From positions 372,001 to 436,000 of the forward strand of contig CAVXMG010000025.1 of NCBI GenBank assembly GCA_963762735.1: a stretch of 64,000 nt of DNA. The letters are read 5' to 3'. This stretch comes from DASXKD01 sp963762735 (GTDB lineage: Bacteria; Actinomycetota; Actinomycetes; Streptosporangiales; Streptosporangiaceae). Position 1 is the stretch's first letter. Every line of letters starts with the position of its first letter. The notes below the pieces were generated by a model. It made no database searches, was not told the DNA's origin, and saw only the letters and a program-made list of their open reading frames with translations. The translations under genes and the position numbers were made by a program. Of the stretch, positions 16,763 to 27,037 are shown piece by piece.

Positions 16763-17977
16763 TCAGACCGTCGAGATATGCGCCAGGACACCGTCGAGCC
16801 AGTCGAACATCACCTGGTGTGAGCGTGTCAGTGCCCCCATGTGGCAATGTTCGCCAGCGCCCTCTGCTGCGGTGAGCGTGATGAGGGTAGTGGCCGCCTG
16901 GGTCAGCGCCCGTTCAACTTGCTGCGGCTGGCCTTTGGAGAAGTGGTCGCGTTCTGCATCGAGGATTAACGTGGGGGCGGTAACGCGCTGCGCCACACCG
17001 GCCAGGCTGTAGGCCTTTGTTTTGCGGATCAGGTCGGCTGGCGAGTGCGCTCCCATGGCCCAGCATCCGTTCTGCTGGCCCCAGCGGGCGCCGATGTCGA
17101 AGCGCGCGTTCAGAGCCGCCAGCCCGTTCGTGCGGTTATCGCGACCCTGATCGATCCAGCGAATGAAGAACGCGGGGGTCCCGGCAGTGGAGGCTGTGTA
17201 GAGATCGTAGAGCCCGTCGTCGAGGATGAGAGCGGCCACCCGCTGCTCGTAGGCAGCGGCCCGGGCGACTAGGAGCCCGCCCAGGCTGTAGCCAAAAAGG
17301 GCGATGGCTTCCGGGTCGATCTCTGGGTGGGTGAGCGCGAAGTCGACTACCGGGCTTATTACCTTCTCCCAGTCCGGCCTGAACACGAGCCCCTGATTTC
17401 TCAGAGCCGCTCCCTGTCCTGGCCCGTCGAAAGCGAGGACGTTGTAGCCGCGGCTCAGGGCAGCCGCCCCGACGGCGAAGTAGGCTTCCTCCAGTGTGGA
17501 GTCGTACCCGTTGTTGTATATGACCGTCGGCCTCGCTGTGCCCGAATCGTCGACTAGGAACAGGTATCCCGGCAGCGTGGTGCCCTCATAGGGGATGCTG
17601 ATGGGCGCGACAGGGTTGTCTAGGAGTGCTGCCGCCTGGGCGAACGTTTCCCGTGAACGAGCTGACAGCAGCTGCACCTCAGGATCGGTCGCGGGGTGTT
17701 CGCGCAAGAAGAACTCTGCGGTCCGGTAGTAGTTCGAGGCTCGCAAAAGCGCCTCGCGAGCGCTCACCCGGTGGCCAGCGGCGAGGGCCTCCGACCCGAT
17801 CGCGTGCACCCGCTCGGCGGTCGCCTTCCATGAGCGGTGCCAGCTGGCGATGTCGCCTCCTCTGACCTTTTGCGCTGTGACGATCACCTCACCGAGGTCC
17901 GCTCCCCCGTATACGGCGAAGCCCGCCGCTCGCAGCGCTTGGAACGAGAACGACTGGTTCCGGAACATGAACTTCAC
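16763..17977 (-). CDS. Alpha/beta hydrolase of the acyl-peptidase/esterase type
   Basis: The start is GTG 17977, because AGGGAG sits seven bases upstream; the product (404 residues) begins MKFMFRNQSFSF. A helical N-terminal part of about 140 residues precedes the hydrolase fold. The nucleophile serine is in FGYSLGG, the acid in LILDAERDHF and the base in EHCHMG, so the catalytic triad is complete. TVIYNNGYDST and AFDGPGQG mark the oxyanion and strand regions. This architecture matches FrsA/2,6-dihydropseudooxynicotine hydrolase-like enzymes that cut C-C or ester bonds. It is downstream of the methyltransferase and TetR genes on the same strand and may be in their operon. Confidence 0.85.
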   Translation of the reverse strand: MKFMFRNQSFSFQALRAAGFAVYGGADLGEVIVTAQKVRGGDIASWHRSWKATAERVHAIGSEALAAGHRVSAREALLRASNYYRTAEFFLREHPATDPEVQLLSARSRETFAQAAALLDNPVAPISIPYEGTTLPGYLFLVDDSGTARPTVIYNNGYDSTLEEAYFAVGAAALSRGYNVLAFDGPGQGAALRNQGLVFRPDWEKVISPVVDFALTHPEIDPEAIALFGYSLGGLLVARAAAYEQRVAALILDDGLYDLYTASTAGTPAFFIRWIDQGRDNRTNGLAALNARFDIGARWGQQNGCWAMGAHSPADLIRKTKAYSLAGVAQRVTAPTLILDAERDHFSKGQPQQVERALTQAATTLITLTAAEGAGEHCHMGALTRSHQVMFDWLDGVLAHISTV

Positions 17978-18033
17978 TTGCCATCTCCCTGGTAAGCGCA
18001 CCACGGCGAAGTCGGTGGCTGACGTTGTCCTGG

Positions 18034-18630
18034 TCACCAGACGAGCGGGACGAGGCGCTTATGGTGTGAGGCGTAAACGCGGTACTGGTCGCCGAGCGTT
18101 GCCAGCAGCGCGTTCTCCTCGACGTGGATGCGCCAGAGGATGACCGCCAGCGGCAGCAGGGCCACGGCGGCCAGCCCGGCCCAGTTCGCCGACGCCAGGC
18201 CGACTCCGGTGCAGGCCAGCAGGAATCCGGTATAGCCCGGGTGGCGCAGCAGGCGATACGGGCCGGTGGTGATGACCAGCTGGTCTGAGCTGACCATGAC
18301 GGTGTGGGTGAAGTACTCACCCAGCGTCTTGAATGACCACCCGCGCAGCACGAGCCCGGCTACCAGGATCACCATGCCTGCAGCGAAGGCGACGGCGCCG
18401 GGCCGGATCGCGGCCGCCGGGACGGTACGCGGCGCGAGATAGAGGAAGGCGCTTGCGGCGATCAGGCAGGCCCAGAAGACCACCCGCGAGGTTGCTCCGC
18501 CGACCCTGGTGGCTCCTTTTCTGGCTCCCAGCCCCTGGGAACGCTGGCTGAGTTCCATCGCTCCCCAGGCCATCGTGACGATCAGGAGCAGCGGGCCGGC
18601 GAGATGGTTGGTGTCGAAGTAGGGCTTCAT
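18034..18630 (-). CDS. Isoprenylcysteine carboxyl methyltransferase-like membrane protein
   Basis: The 198-residue integral membrane protein has about five spans. A GGAGGAGAG ribosome site precedes ATG 18630. The C-terminal ICMT/PEMT-type signature is present: GPYRLLRHPGYTGFLL, then EENALLATLGDQYRVYASH, which bind S-adenosylmethionine in this fold. Bacterial members methylate small lipophilic or carboxyl substrates rather than prenylated proteins; the substrate here is unknown. It lies between a TetR regulator and an alpha/beta hydrolase on the same strand, suggesting a small regulated operon. Confidence 0.85.
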   Translation of the reverse strand: MKPYFDTNHLAGPLLLIVTMAWGAMELSQRSQGLGARKGATRVGGATSRVVFWACLIAASAFLYLAPRTVPAAAIRPGAVAFAAGMVILVAGLVLRGWSFKTLGEYFTHTVMVSSDQLVITTGPYRLLRHPGYTGFLLACTGVGLASANWAGLAAVALLPLAVILWRIHVEENALLATLGDQYRVYASHHKRLVPLVW

Positions 18631-18687
18631 CTCTCCTCCAGTGCGGTCCTGTTGGTGGTGCTTGGCCCGGCCCGATGGCAGGCCGGA

Positions 18688-19291
18688 TCAGGGTCCGGCC
18701 GGGTTGCGCGCTCGAAGAGGGCACGACAGGCCGTAGGCCTCCAGGTCGAGGTCAGGGTCGTCCGCGAACTGGATGAGCACGTCGTCGAGGACAGCCTTCA
18801 TGCTCGCTGCCATCACCCGGGCGGAAAGGCCCGACCCCCGCCTGCCCGCGCTCAGGACCGCTCGACGTGGTCACCTCGTCCGCGCGCACACCGAATGCCG
18901 GGTCGGGGCCGGACGTCCCGGAAGCGTTGTAGATCCGACCAGCGAAGCTCTGGCGTGGGTCCGGAAGTACTCGACCCAGGTCGTGAGGTACGGCGCGATG
19001 AACTTCTCGGGGAACTTCTCGGGCTCGGCTGCATACAAGCGAGGTTGCAGGTACTCCGCCATCGACTCGAGCGCGCGCGATCACCGCGCCGATCAGGTCA
19101 TCCTTGGCGGCGAAGTGATAGGTGACCACGCCCTTGCTAACCCCCGCCCTGCGCGCCACCTCGGCCACCGACGTCCGCGCGAAGCCCAGTTCGCCGATGG
19201 CGCCGATCGCACAGTCCACAAGCTGATCACGGCGCTTCAGCTGCGTGAACGTGCTCGCCCGCCCCCCTGCGCCGACCTGGTTAGTACTCAT
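18688..19291 (-). pseudogene. TetR-family transcriptional regulator, several frameshifts
   Basis: The N-terminal HTH is intact: RRDQLVDCAIGAIGELGFARTS, then VARRAGVSKGVVTYHFAAKDDLI. The ligand-binding part is split. One frame holds MAEYLQPRLYAAEPEKFPEKF with APYLTTWVEYFRTHARASL (about 18940-19062), another AGRIYN and FGVRADEV. A last frame holds VMAASMKAVLDDVLIQFADD, then PDLDLEAYGL, ending at 18688. Together these match the usual 190-200 residue layout. A perfect palindrome lies 12 bases upstream of the start. It probably represses its own operon with the ICMT-like and hydrolase genes. Confidence 0.75.
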
Positions 19292-19302
19292 GGCACGAGA
19301 TT

Positions 19303-19316
19303 AGTACGATCGTACT
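19303..19316. promoter_or_regulatory. Perfect 14-base palindrome, likely TetR operator
   Basis: AGTACGATCGTACT is its own reverse complement and lies 12 bases upstream of the TetR start. A second TTAGTAC occurs at 19281-19287 across the start codon region. TetR proteins bind palindromes at their own promoters, so this is the best operator candidate for the TetR-ICMT-hydrolase unit. Confidence 0.6.
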
Positions 19317-19417
19317 GTCAGGATCAAGAAGCCGCCCTCAGGGTAGGCGCGGTCCTGGCCACGGCGACCAAACCACGCCGCTGACCCTGAGCCAGCTCAC
19401 CTGGGAGCCCACCCGGG

Positions 19418-20449
19418 TCAGGACCGGGGCGGGTGGGTTACCGAATCGCGCGGGACCAGGCTCATGGGCTGGCGGACCATGACGTCGCTGGCGGGCTCGC
19501 GCTCGATGCGCGCGATCAGCGCGTCCACGGCGGCGCTGCCCAGGTCGGCCAGTGGCATGGCCACGCTGGTCACCGGGACGTCGAGGAAGGCCAGGCACTC
19601 GTCCTCGTCGAAGCTCACCACCGACATCTGGGACGGTACCCCGATGCCCGTGTGGCGGAGCGCGGCGAGCACCCCGAACAACTGGTTCAGGCTGCCGACC
19701 GCGCAGGCCGTGGGCAGGGCTTCTCGTCCTGGCAACCGGGTCACGGCGCGCCAGCCGCCCTCCTCGGTCGGCGCCTCATGGCGCACGGTGAGCCGGATCC
19801 CCCGCGCGGCGCAGATCCGCCGGGCCGCGCTCACCCGGCGGTGCACGGTGTCCACCTCGGGCGGTCCGTCGATCAGCACCACGCTGCGGTGGCCGAGCCC
19901 GGTCACGTAGTCGAGGAACAGCCGGACCGCCCCGGGCTCGTCCATCACCACGTCGTTGCCGCCATAGGGCCCCCGGCGGTTCACGTACACGTGCGGCACC
20001 GCGGGCACTCCCCCGGCGTGCTGGGGGATCCGCAGCGCGGTGGCCAGCAGCAGCCCGTCGGCCCGGCTCTCCTCCACCAGGTACCGGTAGTCATCGGGGG
20101 GCATGGCGTTCTCGCCGGGCTCCTCCATGATCATGACGACGTAGCCGCGCTCCCCCGCCCGCTGCAGGGTGCCGCGCTGCAGCCGGACCCAGATCGGGTT
20201 GCGCAGCAGCGGGATGACGAAGGCCAGGGCGCCGGTGCGGCGGCGCTTGAGCGCCCGGGCCAGCGCGTTCGGCCGGTAGCCCTGCTGCCGGGCGGTCTTG
20301 AGGATCAGTTCGTAGACTTCGGGGCGGATCGACTGCGCGGGGTCCCCGTTGAGCACACGGGACACGGTGGACACGTGGACCCCGACCGCCTCGGCGATAT
20401 CGACCAGGCGGGACGCGCGACGCTGGCTGCCGGGCGTACCTCCGGTCAC
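19418..20449 (-). CDS. LacI-family transcriptional regulator
   Basis: GTG 20449 overlaps the stop of the M55 peptidase gene (GTGA). The 343-residue protein has the LacI HTH (RLVDIAEAVGVHVSTVSRVLNG), the hinge helix PNALARALKRRRTG, and a periplasmic-binding-like effector domain with MVRQPMSLVPRDSV at the C-terminus. It is the last gene of the peptide-uptake operon (26916 to 19418). It probably responds to a breakdown product or imported peptide and controls that operon and the divergent amidase genes. The palindrome at 26964-26979 is the best candidate site, though its centre differs from the classic CG-centred LacI operator. Confidence 0.92.
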   Translation of the reverse strand: MTGGTPGSQRRASRLVDIAEAVGVHVSTVSRVLNGDPAQSIRPEVYELILKTARQQGYRPNALARALKRRRTGALAFVIPLLRNPIWVRLQRGTLQRAGERGYVVMIMEEPGENAMPPDDYRYLVEESRADGLLLATALRIPQHAGGVPAVPHVYVNRRGPYGGNDVVMDEPGAVRLFLDYVTGLGHRSVVLIDGPPEVDTVHRRVSAARRICAARGIRLTVRHEAPTEEGGWRAVTRLPGREALPTACAVGSLNQLFGVLAALRHTGIGVPSQMSVVSFDEDECLAFLDVPVTSVAMPLADLGSAAVDALIARIEREPASDVMVRQPMSLVPRDSVTHPPRS

Positions 20450-21270
20450 ACCACCTCCGCAACCGCGCGGGTCAGCAGGATCGCCGCGCAGAAACTGCGG
20501 TACACGGCAAGCGGATCCTCGCCGTCGAAGCGCAGTTCGCGGGGCCCCGTGCGCTCCACGCCGCGGACCCAGGCCGCCGCCTCGGCGATGTCGGTGGTGC
20601 GGACGGAGATCTCCAGCGTGGCCGAGCCCACCGGCGGAGGGCTGGCGCCGGCCGCGCCCTCGATCGCTCGTTGCGCGGTCTCCCTGATCAGCGCGCGGGC
20701 GCGAGCCGGGTGCAGGCTGTGCGCGGCCAGCCGGCTGACGTGCTCCTTGACCACGACGGCGTGCACGCCGGGGATCAGCGCCGCCGTCTCCTCGCAGGCG
20801 CACCGGTCCCCGGTGACCAGCACGACAGGCACGCCGTAGTGCGCGGCCACCAGGGCGTTGATGCCCGCTTCCCCGGTCACCACGCCGCCGAGCCTGGCCT
20901 CGATGACCGCGCGCGGGTTGTAGGTGTGCGACAGCCCGGCCGGTGCTCCCACCGAGCCGTGGTAGGACACGAACATCACCGCGTCGAAGCTGCCGTCCAG
21001 GCCCTGCATCATGTAGAGCGGCTTGTGGCTACCGGAAATGTAGGACGCCCCGCCGGCCAGCGCGTCGGCAGGGAGGTTGCGCATGGTCGAGTGCGAGTCG
21101 TTGACCACGATCTCGGTCGCCCCGCCGGCCACGGCGCCCTCGATGGCCGCGTTCACCTCCGCCAGCAGCAGCGCGCGCCCGGCGGCCGCCTCCGGCCCGT
21201 CGCCGACGCACTGCTGCCAGTCGACGACCCCCGCCGTGCCCTCCATGTCGCTGGACAGGAAGACCTTCAT
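20446..21270 (-). CDS. M55-family D-aminopeptidase (DppA-like)
   Basis: The 274-residue protein starts MKVFLSSDMEGTAG at ATG 21270, after an AAAGGGG ribosome site. Asp8, Glu10, His60 (VNDSHS), His104 (VSYHGS) and Glu134 (VTGEAG) fall at or next to the positions of the five zinc ligands of Bacillus DppA, so the binuclear zinc site looks complete. DppA-type enzymes cleave N-terminal D-residues from short peptides and form ring-shaped decamers. Its place between peptide-importer ATPases and the LacI regulator indicates intracellular use of imported D-amino-acid peptides, possibly from peptidoglycan (inference). Confidence 0.92.
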   Translation of the reverse strand: MKVFLSSDMEGTAGVVDWQQCVGDGPEAAAGRALLLAEVNAAIEGAVAGGATEIVVNDSHSTMRNLPADALAGGASYISGSHKPLYMMQGLDGSFDAVMFVSYHGSVGAPAGLSHTYNPRAVIEARLGGVVTGEAGINALVAAHYGVPVVLVTGDRCACEETAALIPGVHAVVVKEHVSRLAAHSLHPARARALIRETAQRAIEGAAGASPPPVGSATLEISVRTTDIAEAAAWVRGVERTGPRELRFDGEDPLAVYRSFCAAILLTRAVAEVV

Positions 21271-21289
21271 GGCTGCCCCTTTCCCGGTG

Positions 21290-22341
<1,052 letters not shown>

Positions 22342-22345
<4 letters not shown>

Positions 22346-23334
22346 GACCGGGCCCGATCCGCGGCCACCGCGTCCATGCAGCGCTCATAGTGCAGGCAGG
22401 CGGTGGCACGGCCGCCGGGCAGCAACCGCAACGGCGTCTCGCTCACCCGGCAGTCCTCCTCGACGAACTCGCACCGGGGGTGGAACCGGCACCCCGGCGG
22501 AGGGCTGATCAGGCTGGGCGGGGCCCCGGGGATCGGCACCAGCGACTCGCGCACGTAGTCGAAGTCCGGCGCGGACCGGACCAGCCCGAGGGTGTAGGGG
22601 TGCCTGGGGTCGAGCAGGACCTCACCGACGGCGCCGCTCTCGACAAGCTGCCCGCCGTACATCACCGACACCCGCTGGCAGATCTGCGCCACGACCGGCA
22701 GGTCATGGGTGACGAACACCAGGCTGACCCCGGACTCGCGGCACAGCTGGGCCAGCAGCCGGAGGATCTGATCCTGAATGGTGACGTCCAGGGCGGTGGT
22801 CGGCTCGTCGCACAGGATGATCTCGGGGTCGCAGGACAGCGCGATCGCGATCATCACCCGCTGGCGCATGCCGCCGGAGAACTCGTGCGGGTAGGCGCGG
22901 AACCGGCGCTCCGGGTCGGGGATGCCCACCCGGCGCATCAGCTCCAGCGCCCGCTCCGCGGCCTTGGCGCGGCTGAAGCCCAGGTGCACCTGGGGCCCCT
23001 CGGCGATCTGCCGGCCCACGCGCATCACCGGGTTGAGCGCGCTCATCGGTTCCTGGAAGATCATCGACATCTTCGTGCCGCGGATCCGGTTCAGCTCGGC
23101 CTGGGTCCGTGTCACCAGGTTCACGCCGTCCAGCAGGATCTCGCCCGAGATGATCCGGGCCTCGGGGGGCAGGACGCCGAGCACAGCGCGCAGCGTCATG
23201 CTCTTGCCGGACCCCGACTCCCCCACCAGGCCGAGCGCCTCGCCCGCGCTGACGTCGAACGAAACGCCGTCCACCGCTCGCACGGTGCCCTGCCGGCTGG
23301 CGATCCGCACGTGCAGGTCGCGGACCTCCAGCAC
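22342..23334 (-). CDS. Peptide ABC importer ATP-binding protein (DppD/OppD type)
   Basis: The 330-residue ATPase starts at GTG 23334 with LEVRDLHVRI. Walker A is GESGSGKSMT, the Q-loop IFQEPMSALNP, the signature FSGGMRQRVMIAIAL, Walker B IILCDEPTTALD, and the H-loop VFVTHDLPVVAQ. The oligo_HPY tail GCRFHPRCEFVEEDC is present. Together with the DppF-type protein it forms the ATPase dimer that powers the DppB/DppC pore. It is coupled to the next gene by GTGA. Confidence 0.93.
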
Positions 23335-23382
23335 GGTCCCTTGGGTCGCGGCCCCCTCGGGCGCGGTCCCCGCTGCCGGAGG

Positions 23383-24300
23383 TCATGCCTGGCCCGGCCG
23401 GAGCACGTCGGCGAGGCCGTCGCCGATCAGCGAGAGCCCCAGGCCCACGAGCACCACCGCGAGGCCGGGGAAGGTGGTGAGCTGCCAGTGGGTGGACAGG
23501 AAGTTCTGGCCGTCGTTGATCATGGAGCCAAGGTCCGCGGTCGGTGGCGGCACGCCGAGGCCGAAGTAGCCGAGCGTCACGACCGCCACGATGTCCTGGA
23601 CGATGTCGGACATGGAATAGATGATCGCCTGGGTGATGACGTTGGGCAGCAGATGGCGGCGCATGATGCGGACGCTGCCCAGGCCGCCCGACTGCGCGGC
23701 GAGGATATATTCCTGCCGTTTGGCCACCAGGATCTCGCCGCGGATGATCCGTGCGTAGGAGACCCAGCCCACCAGCGTGATCGTGATGATGATGCTGCGC
23801 ACGCCCGGGCCGAGCACGAACACCAGCGCGATGACCAGCACGTAGAACGGGAACGCCACCACGACGTCCACCACGCGCATGATCACGGTGTCGACCCACC
23901 CGCCGAAGTAGCCGGCCACGCTGCCGAGGATCAAGCCCAGGGTGAACGGGAAGAGCACCGCGAGGAACGCGATCCGCACGTCCAGCCACGTCCCGTAGAG
24001 CAGCCGGGTCCAGGTGTCCCGGCCAAGCTGGTCGGTGCCGAGCAGGTGGTGGGCGCTCGGCCCGAGCAGCGTCGCGTTGAGGTTCTGCGCGTTCGGGTTG
24101 TAGGAGGTGAACAGCGGCGCGCCGATCGACATGATCAGGATGATGGTCATGATCGCGATCCCGGTCATCAGCGCGGGCTGGGTGTACCAGCGCCGCGCGC
24201 GCCGGGCCTCGCCCCGTTCGGCCCGCGCACGCGGCGCGGCGGCCGGCGAGGGCGGCGCCCCTGGCAGGCCAGGCTCGGGCGTCAGCGGGATGGCGCTCAC
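23383..24300 (-). CDS. Peptide ABC importer permease (DppC type)
   Basis: The 305-residue permease starts at GTG 24300, overlapping the DppB stop (GTGA), with MSAIPLTPEPG and an Ala/Arg-rich cytoplasmic N-tail. About six membrane spans follow. The HLLGTDQLGRD motif after span 1 is characteristic of DppC proteins. The EAA-type loop that contacts the ATPase is SGGLGSVRIMRRHLLPNV. The C-terminus is SLIGDGLADVLRP. It forms the membrane channel with DppB. Confidence 0.93.
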   Translation of the reverse strand: MSAIPLTPEPGLPGAPPSPAAAPRARAERGEARRARRWYTQPALMTGIAIMTIILIMSIGAPLFTSYNPNAQNLNATLLGPSAHHLLGTDQLGRDTWTRLLYGTWLDVRIAFLAVLFPFTLGLILGSVAGYFGGWVDTVIMRVVDVVVAFPFYVLVIALVFVLGPGVRSIIITITLVGWVSYARIIRGEILVAKRQEYILAAQSGGLGSVRIMRRHLLPNVITQAIIYSMSDIVQDIVAVVTLGYFGLGVPPPTADLGSMINDGQNFLSTHWQLTTFPGLAVVLVGLGLSLIGDGLADVLRPGQA

Positions 24301-25241
24301 CGGGAGAACCGCACTCTCGGGTCGAGGGCCGCGTAGGCTACGTCGGCCGCCAGGTTGAGCAGGATGACCATGATGGCGAAGACCAGCGTGATGCCCTGGA
24401 CCACGGTGAAGTCCCGCTGGAAGATCGAGTTGATCATGAGCTGGCCCAGGCCGGGGATCGCGAACACGTTCTCGATGATCACCGTGCCGCCGATCAGGAA
24501 CCCGATGTTGATGCCGAGCACCGTGACTGCAGGGATGACCGCGTTGCGCAGCACGTGCCGCAGGAAGAGCCGCTTTCCCGCGATCCCCTTGGACCTGGCG
24601 GTGGTGACGAACTCGGCGCCGAGCACGTTGAGCATGCTGGCGCGCAGGCTGCGGATGACCACCGGCGCGAGCGCCAGCGCCACGGTCAGGCTGGGCAGGA
24701 ACATCGACCGCAGGTGGCCGAAGAACCCGGTGCCCCACCCGCTGACCGGGAAGAAGTGGAACTTGATCGCGAACGCGTAGATCAGCAGGAACGCCAGCCA
24801 GAACTGAGGCATGCCGAGGCCGATCAGCGGGACCACGCGCACGGCGTGGTCACGGGCGCCGTCCTTGCGGCTGGCCGCGATCATCGCCAGCGGCACGCTG
24901 ATCAGCACGGCGAGGACGGACGAGTAGGTGATCAGCCACAGCGTCGGCGGCAGGTGGGTCAGGATCAGGCTCAGCGCCGAGCCGCCGTAGTACAGGCTCA
25001 CCCCGAGGTTGCCGTGCAGCAGCCGGTCCATGAACAGCCAGTACTGGCTGAGCAGCGGCCGGTTCAGGCCCCACTCCTTGTGCAGCAGGGCCACCGCCTT
25101 CGGGGTGGCATGGATCCCCAGGATGGTCCGCGCCGGATCACCGGGGATCAGGTGGATCATGAAGAACACGACGATCGTGCATCCGATGGCCACCGGCACC
25201 AGTTGCAGCAGGCGCCGCAGCACGAACGTCATCCGCCCCAT
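24297..25241 (-). CDS. Peptide ABC importer permease (DppB type)
   Basis: The 314-residue permease begins MGRMTFVLRRLLQLVPVAIG, the standard DppB start, with GGGAGGTGAG upstream. FMIHLIPGDP follows span 1. The EAA-like loop is TTARSKGIAGKRLFLRHVLRN. The C-terminus ends in VDVAYAALDPRV-like text (AADVAYAALDPRVRFSR). It is the second gene of the operon after the binding protein. Confidence 0.93.
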   Translation of the reverse strand: MGRMTFVLRRLLQLVPVAIGCTIVVFFMIHLIPGDPARTILGIHATPKAVALLHKEWGLNRPLLSQYWLFMDRLLHGNLGVSLYYGGSALSLILTHLPPTLWLITYSSVLAVLISVPLAMIAASRKDGARDHAVRVVPLIGLGMPQFWLAFLLIYAFAIKFHFFPVSGWGTGFFGHLRSMFLPSLTVALALAPVVIRSLRASMLNVLGAEFVTTARSKGIAGKRLFLRHVLRNAVIPAVTVLGINIGFLIGGTVIIENVFAIPGLGQLMINSIFQRDFTVVQGITLVFAIMVILLNLAADVAYAALDPRVRFSR

Positions 25242-25344
25242 GGGCGCCGCTCACCTCCCTCGCACGCTGGATCGCCAGGTTCGCCGATGCGGCTGGCCGT
25301 GCGCCGGGGCCCGGGCGGCATCACGCCCGGGCCCCGGCCGCGGC

Positions 25345-26916
25345 CTACTTGCTCATCCAGACGTTCTCAAGGTGGTAGTTGCCGAGCGGAGTGACGAAGA
25401 AACCGTGCACGTTGGAGGTGGTGGCGTAGGCGTACGGCGAGTAGTAGAGGAACGACATGAACGCGTCCGCGGCCGAGTCGGACTGGACGGTGTTGTACAG
25501 CGACTGCCGGGCCGAGGTGGCCAGGGTCTGCTCCGCGTCGTGGGTGGCCTTGACCACCGTGGGGTTGTTGTAGGCGGTGAAGAAGGACCGGGCGCCCGAG
25601 TTCGGGTCCACCGCGAACGTGGCCAGCTCGTCCGGGTCGGGGATGTCCATGGTCCAGTAGGTCAGCGTCATGTCGTACTTGAGGTTCTGCTGGTTGAGGT
25701 TGGCCGTGTTCGGGTCCAGCTGCTGGATCTTCAGGTTGATGCCGAGCGGCTTCAGCTCGGACTGCAGGATCGTGGCGATCGTGAGGTAGTCGGAGAAGCC
25801 GTTGGACACCAGGATCGTCGTGGTGAACCCGTGCGGCACGGAGGACTTGGCCATCTCGGCCTTGGCCGCGGCCAGGTTGTACTGGAGGCCCTTGGTGGCC
25901 GGCTGGTAGTAGGGCACCTGCGGCGGGAACAGCGAGTTGGCCGGCTTGCCGTTGCCGAACAGCACCGCCTTGACCAGCGCGGCCCGGTTGATCGCGTACG
26001 AGATGGCCCGGCGTACGTGCACGTCCTGGAACGGCTTGACCGTCTCGTTGAAGGCCAGGTAGTCGGTCCTGGTCGAGTTGAACAGGTTCATCGTGATGCC
26101 AGAGGTGGCCTTCAGGCTGCTCACCGTGGACCAGGCCGGGAACTCGTCCACCTGGGCCTGCCCGCCCTTGAGCTGCAGCTCCCTGGTGTTGTCGCTGGGC
26201 ACGTCGGTCCAGGTGACGCTGTCCAGGTAGGGCTTGCCCTGCTGCCAGAAGTACGGGTTGCGGACCAGCTTGAGCGCCGAGCCCTTGTGCCAGTAGTCCC
26301 ACTTGAACGGGCCGGTACCGATCGGGTGCTGGTAGAACGCGTTCTCGGTCTGGCCGCCGTAGTTGGCCGGGACGATCGCGTTGGAGAACAGCGACAGGTC
26401 GGCGAGCAGCGGCGCCCACGGGTACTTGAGGTTGACCACCACGGTCTGCGGCGACGGCGCGGTGACCGACTTGATGGCCGTGTTGATGTAGCCCCAGCCC
26501 TTGGCCGCCGCGCTCGCCTGGTCGATGGAGAACTTCACGTCGGCCGACGTCATCGGCTTGCCGTTGGAGAACTTCACGCCCTTGCGCAGGGTGAACGTGT
26601 AGGCCTTCTTGTTCGGCGAGACGGTGTAGCCGGTGGCCAGCCACGGCTGCACGCCCTTGCCGTTCGGCGTCACCGTGTACAGCGGCTGCATGATCTGCTC
26701 GAAGATCCAGATGGACTCGTTGTCGAACACGGTCGTGTTGTTCATCGACTGCGAGTCGGCGGTGCGAGCGATCACCAGGTTGCCGCCGTGCACCGGTCCC
26801 CCGGCACTGTTGCCGCCGGAACTTGACCCGCTGGAGCTTGAGCCGCCGCAGGCGGCCACGAGCGTCATGGCGCCGGCCGCGATCAGGGCTAGCGCTGCGG
26901 TGGTTCGGTATGTCAC
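25345..26916 (-). CDS. Peptide ABC importer substrate-binding lipoprotein (SBP_bac_5)
   Basis: GTG 26916 is preferred because GGGAG lies five bases upstream; GTG 26922 or a start at 26955 are alternatives. The product has a lipoprotein signal with lipobox LVAAC and a Ser/Gly linker (GGSSSSGSSSGG). The family-5 binding-protein fold shows YTFTLRKGVKFSNGKPMTSADV and the IGTGPFKWDYW strand. It should be tethered outside the membrane and deliver peptides to the DppBC pore. As the first gene it is likely the most highly expressed of the operon. The promoter must lie between 26916 and 27038. Confidence 0.93.
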   Translation of the reverse strand: MTYRTTAALALIAAGAMTLVAACGGSSSSGSSSGGNSAGGPVHGGNLVIARTADSQSMNNTTVFDNESIWIFEQIMQPLYTVTPNGKGVQPWLATGYTVSPNKKAYTFTLRKGVKFSNGKPMTSADVKFSIDQASAAAKGWGYINTAIKSVTAPSPQTVVVNLKYPWAPLLADLSLFSNAIVPANYGGQTENAFYQHPIGTGPFKWDYWHKGSALKLVRNPYFWQQGKPYLDSVTWTDVPSDNTRELQLKGGQAQVDEFPAWSTVSSLKATSGITMNLFNSTRTDYLAFNETVKPFQDVHVRRAISYAINRAALVKAVLFGNGKPANSLFPPQVPYYQPATKGLQYNLAAAKAEMAKSSVPHGFTTTILVSNGFSDYLTIATILQSELKPLGINLKIQQLDPNTANLNQQNLKYDMTLTYWTMDIPDPDELATFAVDPNSGARSFFTAYNNPTVVKATHDAEQTLATSARQSLYNTVQSDSAADAFMSFLYYSPYAYATTSNVHGFFVTPLGNYHLENVWMSK

Positions 26917-26963
26917 GGTCACTCCCGGTGGGAATCGACGGGGCAGGTCAGGCACCCTCAGGA

Positions 26964-26979
26964 GAACAAACCTTTGTTC
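26964..26979. promoter_or_regulatory. Palindrome between divergent operons, candidate LacI site
   Basis: GAACAAACCTTTGTTC has two perfect 7-base arms around a CC spacer. It sits in the 121-base gap between the binding-protein gene and the divergent amidase fusion gene, so one regulator bound here could control both operons. The LacI-family protein encoded at the end of the minus operon is the obvious candidate (inference). Confidence 0.55.
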
Positions 26980-27037
26980 CTAGCTAAGATGCCGGCAAAA
27001 GACGCAGATGTAAATAGCGCCGGAACCCCTGGAGGCG

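Noticed and set aside
16595..17012. Short plus-strand frames over the tRNA fragment
   Set aside because: They translate the tRNA 3' half and the hydrolase antisense strand; no ribosome site or protein-like composition.
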